A DNA stretch of 64,000 nucleotides, from assembly GCA_012934845.2 (NCBI GenBank), contig WNNJ02001354.1:51448-115447 (forward strand). Direction: 5' to 3'. The DNA comes from Pomphorhynchus laevis. Lineage: Eukaryota; Acanthocephala; Palaeacanthocephala; Echinorhynchida; Pomphorhynchidae. The notes beneath the pieces were generated by a model. It was not told the DNA's origin and ran no database searches. It was given only the letters and a program-made list of their open reading frames with translations. The position numbers and the translations under genes are program-made. Below are positions 11,701 to 20,700 of this stretch, one piece after another; the first letter of the stretch is position 1; every line of letters begins with the position of its first letter.

Positions 11701-14700
11701 ATGAAATTTTGCAATTCAATATATATACAATAATGCTCAGAGAGCAGGCAGTTGCTGATATGTGAATTATGCGGTCTAAATTATTGTGTGAATTATTATG
11801 CGGTCTAAATTATCGCATCTGTAAATTAAATAATTGATTTAGATAAAAATAATAGCAAAACATATTCAAAATAGAAACGGATAGTTAAAATATAAACAAT
11901 ATATAAAATATAGTAAATATATGAATATATTGAAATTTTGATGACTACTTTTATTCTGCACGCTACTTTAATTCTATATATGCGCCAACATCAGTACGCT
12001 ACATTTCAGTATTGGTGGACCTCATTAGCTACCGATCCAATACCTACGTTTCACGTTTCGGTCTTTTTAATGTTGGCTGTCGATCACTCAACTCATCTGC
12101 TTTATTGACAATTAGATTTATTGAAAGACTTTCGTCTTACATTTTGCAAATTTAATTGAAATCATTTCTAATTTTAAATTAAATCTGCGTTGGTAGGGTA
12201 ATGTGCTACCGTCAATTTAAAAACCTACCTATTTTTGCGATTAATTGCAATTTTTAAACTAGTCATCTATAGTTTATTTTCAAATTGAAGGTAGCACCTT
12301 CCCCTACCAATGTAGATTTGATTTAAAATCAGAAATTATTTCAATTAAATTTCAAAATGTAAGACAAAAGTCTTGCAATAAATCTAAATGCCAAAAAAAT
12401 ATGAATAATCTCTATTTGGTATCAAAATTTTAAGAGTAATTTCAATTTTGCAGAAAATGTCTTTTGGTAAGAAATAGTCTCTAGTTAGCATCGAAATTTT
12501 GAAAATAATTTCAATTTTTCACAGGAAATACTATTCATTTATGGATTATTAATGTAGATTAAACTTACATTTTCGCATTTGCAATTTTAATAATTGATTT
12601 GGATGTTTAATTTTTAAATATTTTGAATAAAAGCTATTTAATATCAATCAGTATTTTAAAATTCATAACAACTTACTAATTAAAAAAAAACAAGCATTTC
12701 CATAGAAATTTCAATTATATATAATTTCAATTATTTAATTTTTATTCTAAAAGGGCGAAACGATTTTAATGTAATTATTTGAATATAAATTTGTGCAATG
12801 AGTTGATTGTTGCACAAAAATGAAATTCAAAAGCATTTAAAAATCATGAAACGGAAAGATACCAACTACATCTTTTAATGAAAAGATGTAGTTTGCTTCT
12901 AAACTTTTAATTACTATTAGTTTAACAAAATGTATACTCGCAAATTGAATTAAAACGATTTTAACAAGTTGTTCAAATGTAATTTAAAACCATTCTGTCT
13001 ATGAAAAAAGAGCATCGAAAATTAAATAGATGGCTTCAAACATTCAGTTTTTTATGGTGTACAGCAATCATATTTAATGATCGTGTTAGTAAAAGGGAGA
13101 TTAAAACTTATGTTATCTTATTCCAATACAATTTTAATAAATGAATTGGAATAATCACACGCAATGATTATACTTTAAATATTAGTGCTTTTACAGCCTG
13201 GGCGCTCTCTTAAATGATTTTACTCGAATATTAAAAGCAAATACACGTATTTATCAAGTTAAATTTAAATTATTACTAAATAAAAAGTTAAACATTGCAA
13301 TTGGTATATTTTATTAAAAAATATATATTTTGCAATTGATTTAAAATTGATTTAAAATGTTTGACTTTGTGTAATTTTTAATTTAAAAAGATTGTTTAAA
13401 CTTTTAAATAAATTGTAATTTTGTTGGCGTAAATAGTGGCTAACTGTATCCAACATTAACGATAATGTTTTTATATTATACTTGACGGATATGTGAACAG
13501 TTATCATTTTGTCGTGTCTCGAAATTTAATTCAAAGTTTCTAGCAATAGTCACTCATGCATTAATTCGAAATTACTTTGTTCCTAAATTACTTTGTGTCT
13601 AAATTTCTTACTTTCGAATAAATTACTTTATTCAAAATTCTTTTATAGCAATTAAAGTAATTATAATCATGGAATTTCGAAATTATCATGTCTGAAGGTA
13701 TTCTGTATTACTTTTAATTGAAAAATATAAGTGATATATAAATAGGAATATAAGGAATTTGTATGTTGGTTTTTAGATATTAAAGTTTTATTTTGATTTA
13801 AAAGGCTTCAGGAGAATTCCCACAATTTAATAATTAAAATTTATTTAATAATTATTTTTTGAACAGTTAAATTTATTTATTATCAATAAAGAAATTTATT
13901 TGTTTATTTTAATTTCATTTATATTAATTAAAAATTGTAATTCAATTCCTTTATTTTGTGTAATTATTTAGTAATTATTATTAATTTTATTATTATTTGG
14001 TATTTGGTGTTATATTATTGACAAGTCTTTAGTATTTTTAAGGTGAAGCCAGTATTGCATATACTTGACATGTCACACCCAAGTAAAATATATGAGTTTG
14101 TGAAGATCTTTAATGAAAGCGGTCAGCCCTTACACATTCTGGTACTATTATTGTTCTAAATCATATTGATGATAAAAATCAACATCATTTAAAGGTAAAT
14201 AATGCCGGTTGCATGGTACAACAACGAAGCATTGTAGATGGGGTGGAATCTAACTTTAGCACAAATGCATTAGGTAATTAAATGCTTCCGTAATTTTTGG
14301 GATAATAATTCGAGTTTGGATAAAACAGTTTTTCAAGTGACAAACTTACAAAAATTTTAGGTGTATACATTTTAACAAAGGAGTTGCTACCAACCTTGCT
14401 GAAAGAAGAGGATCCCCGTGTGGTATGGCAGCTTATATTTAACTTACGAAATTATTCTGACTTTCGTATAGATTACTGTTAGTTCAGCTGGAATGTATAC
14501 CCAAAAATTGAATTACAATGATTTTAACAACGAAGCAATGCAGGATAATTTTGATGGAACAGCTGTTTACGCTCAAAACAAGCGCCAACAAGTAAAATAA
14601 ATATTATTTAAGCTATTAGTAATTTATAAAATGCTATAATAGTACGATTAATCCTAAGAATAAAATGAAATCTAAATATTCTTTGTAGTTTATATAATAT

Positions 14701-17700
14701 TAGGGAAATACACGAAATTGGTGCGAAAAAATTTAAGCTTAAAAATTTAGGATAAAATGAAATTTGAAAATTTTAATAATTTTAATTAACAAAATTTTAT
14801 TTTATTTTTAAATTTTTAAAATTTAAAAATTTTTCATTTAAAAATTAAATTTCTTAATATGTAATTAAAGAATTATTGGAGCTGGATCAAAGAAAGAAGG
14901 AAAATTTTATTTAATGTTTCGCTAACCTCTGTTAGCATCTTCAGAAAATTTACAAAAAAAGGTAAATTTTCTGAAGATGCCAACAGAGGTTAGCGAAATA
15001 TCAAATAAAATTTTCCTTCTTTCTTTGATCAATATTCAATAATTCTTTATCAATAAATGGATCATTATCAACTATTTAATATGTAAATATTAATACAAAA
15101 AATATATAAAATATAATATTATACAAAGAATGGGGAAGTATCTAAATTATCGTAATGGGAATTATTATTACGATGTTTTACTGATTTGTATATCAGCAAT
15201 TTCTACATCAGTGATAAGGGCCAGAGTTGAAGGTCGTTGTATATATGATAATTATAACCTATTACAGTGAGGATCGAAGGATTATTTCAAGGTCGTTGTA
15301 TATATCGACAATAATAGACCAATTTTGTCGATTAACGGATGTTGGCTATGTCAATTCGTCAAATGGCAACCGTTGATTTGTAGATCAGCAAAACAGAAGA
15401 CAATCCAACGAAGTAAAATGGCTTAATGCGGACAATCTTTATATATGATTTTATCCATATAAAATATGAGCTTAGAGCATTTGATTTACGTGACAGTTTA
15501 ACGTATTTAATGAACTGCAATTATTAGTAGAAAAATTTTGTTCAAATGTTAGGCACATCTCGTCTTAATGGGGAATCATTCAACCATTGATTACAATCGT
15601 ATTCACTGATGGGCAAAATAAACTGAGATTGCGTTAGACAAAACGACATCTTCAAATACGCTTTGCAAGAATATTTTATAAGCTAATGACTAATAGCGTC
15701 GACAGCTGATACTATTTTGATTTGAACGTATTCGTTGGATCCGAGCTCAATAAAAGGTGTTGACGTTTAGAGATAATTTGTTAGTGGCACTTTAACAAGA
15801 AACATTCGACAACAAGACGCGTAAACAAGCTTTGGCTATTTAAAATTAAACGTAAATTACTAATGTTTTCTTTGCAGCTAGTTCGCTGATTAAAACTAGT
15901 ACCACATATGTGCCATTTAAACATATCACCTCCATTAGTAGATGTTTTACTGATCTTCGCAATACGTATTACAGATATTGCTAGAATTTAAAACATAACC
16001 AATCAAACAGTCTTCAGAATTTGATTTCTTTTTTCAACTTATCGTTTTACGATAAAATCATAAACGATCAAATTTATAAAAGAGATTATGCATACTATTT
16101 ATTAATCAATGCAAAAAAGTTAAGCAGTTCCTCCTGATAACCACTAATCCTTATTCTGATAAAACGTCTGTTATTTATTAGTCAATTCATAAAAATGACT
16201 TTTTTAAATTTCAATTTTTAATTTTAACTTGATATAAATTACAAAAAAATCTTATAACAATTATTTATTTTATTATTTAATTATTAAATTTTGATTTAGC
16301 ATTATTATGTTTTGTTTATTTGATAATTATATTAAATACGTAGACCCAGTTAGCTGATTTGATTTGAAATAAGTTTAATTTAGGTTAATGAGTTTAATCT
16401 AGGGGATCAAGTTGATTATTTCCCCCAGGGGGAAATAATCAACTTGTGTAATTATTGAGGGAAATAATTAACTTGTGTAATTTTTATTGTAAACCCTAGA
16501 TGACAGCAAATGAATCCTATATTCGAAGAATCCTGGGCGCTGGAAATGATGAGATTGTATCGTTTTTCAAGCGAAAAGGTGTATTGAAATCATTTATGGC
16601 ATGTTGTCATTGTAATGATAATATGTCGTGGGGGGAATAATTAACTTGTGTAATTTTTATTGTAAACCCCAGATGACAGCAAATGAATCCTATATTCGAA
16701 GAATCCTGGGCGCTGGAAATGATGAGATCATATCGTTTTTCAAGCGAAAAGGTGTATTGAAATCATTTATGGCATGTTGTCATTGTAATGATAATATGTC
16801 GTGGAGGGACATATGTCGTGGGGGAAATAATTAACTTGTGTAATTTTTATTGTAAACCCCAGATGACAGCAAATGAATCCTAAATTCGAATAATCATGGG
16901 CGCTGGAAATGATGAGATTATATCGTTTTTCAAGCGCGTTTTTCAAGCGAAAAGGTGTATTGAAATCATCCATGACATGTTGTCATCGTAATGATAATAT
17001 GTCGTGGAGGGACATATGTCGTGGGGGGAAATAATTAACTTGTGTAATTTTTATTGTAAACCCCAGATGACAGCATATGAATCCTATATTCGAAGAATCC
17101 TGGGCGCTGGAAATAATGAGATTATATCGTTTTTCAAGCGAAAAGGTGTATTGAAATCATTTATGGCATGTTGTCATTGTAATGATAATATGTCGTGGAC
17201 CAGATATCGCAAAATATCGGACGGCTTTGTCTGGAAATACGTTAACAAAAATTGTGAACGCTATAAGACAACCATGTCAATAAGAAAGCGTTCCTTTTTT
17301 GAAAACCTGAGAATTCCAATGACAGATTGCCTAGAGATTATATATAGGTTTTCAAAAGAGGAAAGAATTTACAAATTGCTGGATGAAATCTCCATTTGTA
17401 AAAACCTAGCACTAAAGATTTCGATGATACGCAAACTATGTATTCGATATATAGATGACAATTCCATAAGATTATGAGGGGATGGGATTGTGTGTCAAAT
17501 TGACGAAAGTTTATTTTGCCACAAATCAAAATATAACAGAGGAAGAAGCAGCGAGCAAATTTGGGTTTTCGGAATTTGCGACACAAGTTTTGTTCCAGCA
17601 AGAGGATATCCTCAAGTTGTACCCAATAGAGCCTCATCTACCTTATTGTCAATAATAGAACAAGTTTGCAAAAAAGGCACGATCATTCACAGTAATGAAT

Positions 17701-20700
17701 GGAAATCTTATAAAAAGCTTCATGAAATCGGGTTTCTGCATGAAACCGTCAATCATTCCCGTGAATTTTTAAATCGTGAAACAAAGGTTCATACCCAACA
17801 TATTGAATCTTATTGGGCAAAGATGAAAGCTAGAGGGAAGGAAATGAAAGGAATCCGCAAAAACTTGTTAAATGATTATTTGGCTGAATATATGTGGCGA
17901 GATAATATTCCTGGTGAGCCAATTGAAAAAATACTCGATTTATTAAACATTTATTTTTAATCTTTATGTTATTTTTCTTTTTTTCTTTTTAATTTTAATA
18001 CCATAATGATTTCAAAAATATATTTTGAGATAAACTTATATAATTGTTGGGGAAATAATAAACTTGTGTAGTTGCTGGGGGGAATAATAAACTTGTGTAG
18101 TTGCTGGGGGAAATAATAAACTTGTGTAGTTGCTGGGGGAAATAATAAACTTGTGTAGTTGCTGGGGGAAATAATAAACTTGTGTAGTTGCTGGGGAGAA
18201 ATAATAAACTTGATCCAATCTATGTTACTATAAAAATAACATCAAGCAGAAAATAGTAAAATATAAAAATCAACACAATAATATAAAGAATAAATTTAAA
18301 CTCTTAAGTGGCAAATTTTTATGGATGGATAATAAATAATATACTTTGTATTAGAATAAGATACTAGATAGTTATTTCAGAGGAAATACATCATTAGCAT
18401 GTATTTGGCCCCGCTGCTATGTTGGGTAGAGGAGTTAGGGGCCGAAACCTGATAACATAGCAGTTCCTCCTGATGACCTCTAATTCTTATTCTGATACAA
18501 CGTCTGTTATTTATTAGTCAATTCATAAAAATGACGTTTATTTTAAATTTCATTTTTTTAACTTGATTTAAATTATAGAAAATCTAAAAACAATTATTAA
18601 TTTTATTATTAAATTATTAAATTTTGATTTAGCATTATTATGTTTTGTTTATTTTATATTTATAGTAAATACGTGGACTCAGTTAGATGATTTAATCATC
18701 ATTTTCAGCAAATTGTGACGTCAGGAATAGCGAGCTGAAAGAAAAAGAAAACAAACATCATCAGCTCACCATCCCTGACGTCATAATTTGCTGAAAATGA
18801 GAGTTATTAATATAAACTTTGGAAGAACTGCAGTAACATAGCAGTTCCTCCTGATGACCGTTAATCTTAATTCTGATACATCGTATATTATTTATTATTC
18901 AATTCATAAAAATTGAATTTAAAAAATTCCTTTTTAAAATTAATAAAGGAATGTAACGGTATGAAGCCTTATTAAAAAATTCTTACTTTTAATTAAAAAT
19001 TAAAGGTAAGAATTAGAGGTAAGAATTTTAAAAAATTCTTACCTTAAAAAATCTAAATTAGAAAATCTTTAGATTAAAATATTTATAAATTTTTATTTTT
19101 GTATAGTACAAAATACGTAGATTCACCTATTTTGATATGATGAAACCTCATTTGTAAAAGCAAAAACTGAAAATAACAAAACAAAATCTTATCTAAGAAA
19201 ATAATGTTCAAATTTTTAATACCTTAAATTTTATTTGAAATATGCGGGTCAAATTGGTGTAAATTAAAAAAGTGCAAAATAGTTTAAAAATAATCAAATG
19301 ACGTGATATAATAATAATCTAAAGATGACATTCGCATGATTTTCAGCAATCAGAAACGCCCTTAAACAGACAAAATACTGTAAATTTGTATCAAAATTCG
19401 AAATATCAAACAATCTTTGGTATCTTAAATTTAAAAATCACATTTACATGAAAAAGACAAAAATGAAGAGAAGTAGCTACGAGAAATATGGTTGGTGAAA
19501 ATAATGATGAAGAAGGGAGTTCGAGATAGGTTTCTTTACCCACAAAGTGGATAGGTAAGTGGGTGGTAATAGCAAAATTCAATATATACAAATCTCAACG
19601 AACCTACATGTAAATCGAATAAAATTAATTGAGTGAATGTGCGTATCAAAATTGGAAATTTTGCTACATTATTTAACCACCCATTAATCAATTTGTAAAA
19701 TGTTCACTTTCCAAAATGTGCTCTATGAATGGTCTAGTATTTAAGTTAAATAACTAAAATATGCGATGATCAAAAATTTTATCTTAAAGCGGATCAAACA
19801 TGGTGTGAATTCTTAAAAAAGTGCAAAGCGCATAAAATACGGATATCAAAATACTAGAAAGTATTGAGGGGAGTATACAAGAAAATATTGAGCACGTATC
19901 AAAACCCAGTATATTATATAAAGCTTTCAACTTTTATTTGAATTTTTATTATTGGAAGTTATATGTTTAATAGCGGTGATATGTTTTTAATTTTTAATGT
20001 AACGAAGTAATAATATCAATAAAAACTAAATTTCTTTGAAAAAAATTAATTATAATTAAGCCGTTAAAATGAAAATAAGAATTAAAATCTTACATCATAA
20101 GCATTTTGAAAAGTGACATTAATGTAAATAAAATTTATTTTACTCAACTAATAGGTTGTAATGATGGAGGAATTTGCTCTAGGTTATCCGCAAATTTTTT
20201 TCGCTACAATGCATCCCGGTTGGTCCGATACGGAAGGTAATCGTTGTGGTGTATTACAGCTAATTAACTGTGTATTCTTTTAAAGCCGTTAAATCCTCAA
20301 TGCCAGGATTTTACAAGGTGATGCATGGTATGCTGCGCACACCTACCCAGGGAGCAGACACCGTAATCTGGTTGTGTACGATGAGTAGCATTCATCGAAA
20401 ATTCAAAAGTGGACAATTTTTTCAAGGTAGTCTTATCATAAACTTTGTACAATAAAATAACGATTTTTTTACGATTTTAAAATGTATTTTTATCCAGTAC
20501 TTTAAAATTTATATAAAAACCCATAAATTAAACGACGTTTTCAAATTTGTGTTACCAATATTTGATGTGTTTGGAATCAAATATAAAATACATTTATTTA
20601 ATATTTCGTTGGCTGCTACGACCATCTTCATTTAACAGTTGAAATTTTTAAATTTGTTTTTTTTTCAAGCTGTGACTTGAAATAGTGAAATAAAATCAAA

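Larger units (their letters stand above)
16404..18216 (+). mobile_element. Merlin (IS1016/ISXO2-type) DNA transposon
   Basis: Terminal inverted repeats GGATCAAGTTGATTATTTCC and the complement of the 3' end (GGATCAAGTTTATTATTTC) bound the element. Flanks AATCTAGG (16396-16403) and AATCTATG (18217-18224) are an 8-bp target duplication with one mismatch, typical of Merlin. It encodes one transposase at 17067-17960. The 5' end is amplified in tandem (about 16430-17200) and the 3' end carries about six 28-bp repeats, each containing a TIR-like GGGGAAATAATAAACTTGTG. It lies inside the seventh intron-sized gap of DHRS12. Confidence 0.85.

Noticed and set aside
18036-18218. Minus-strand frame with repeated YYFSP units
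   Set aside because: It is a translation of the 28-bp tandem repeats at the Merlin 3' end, not a protein.
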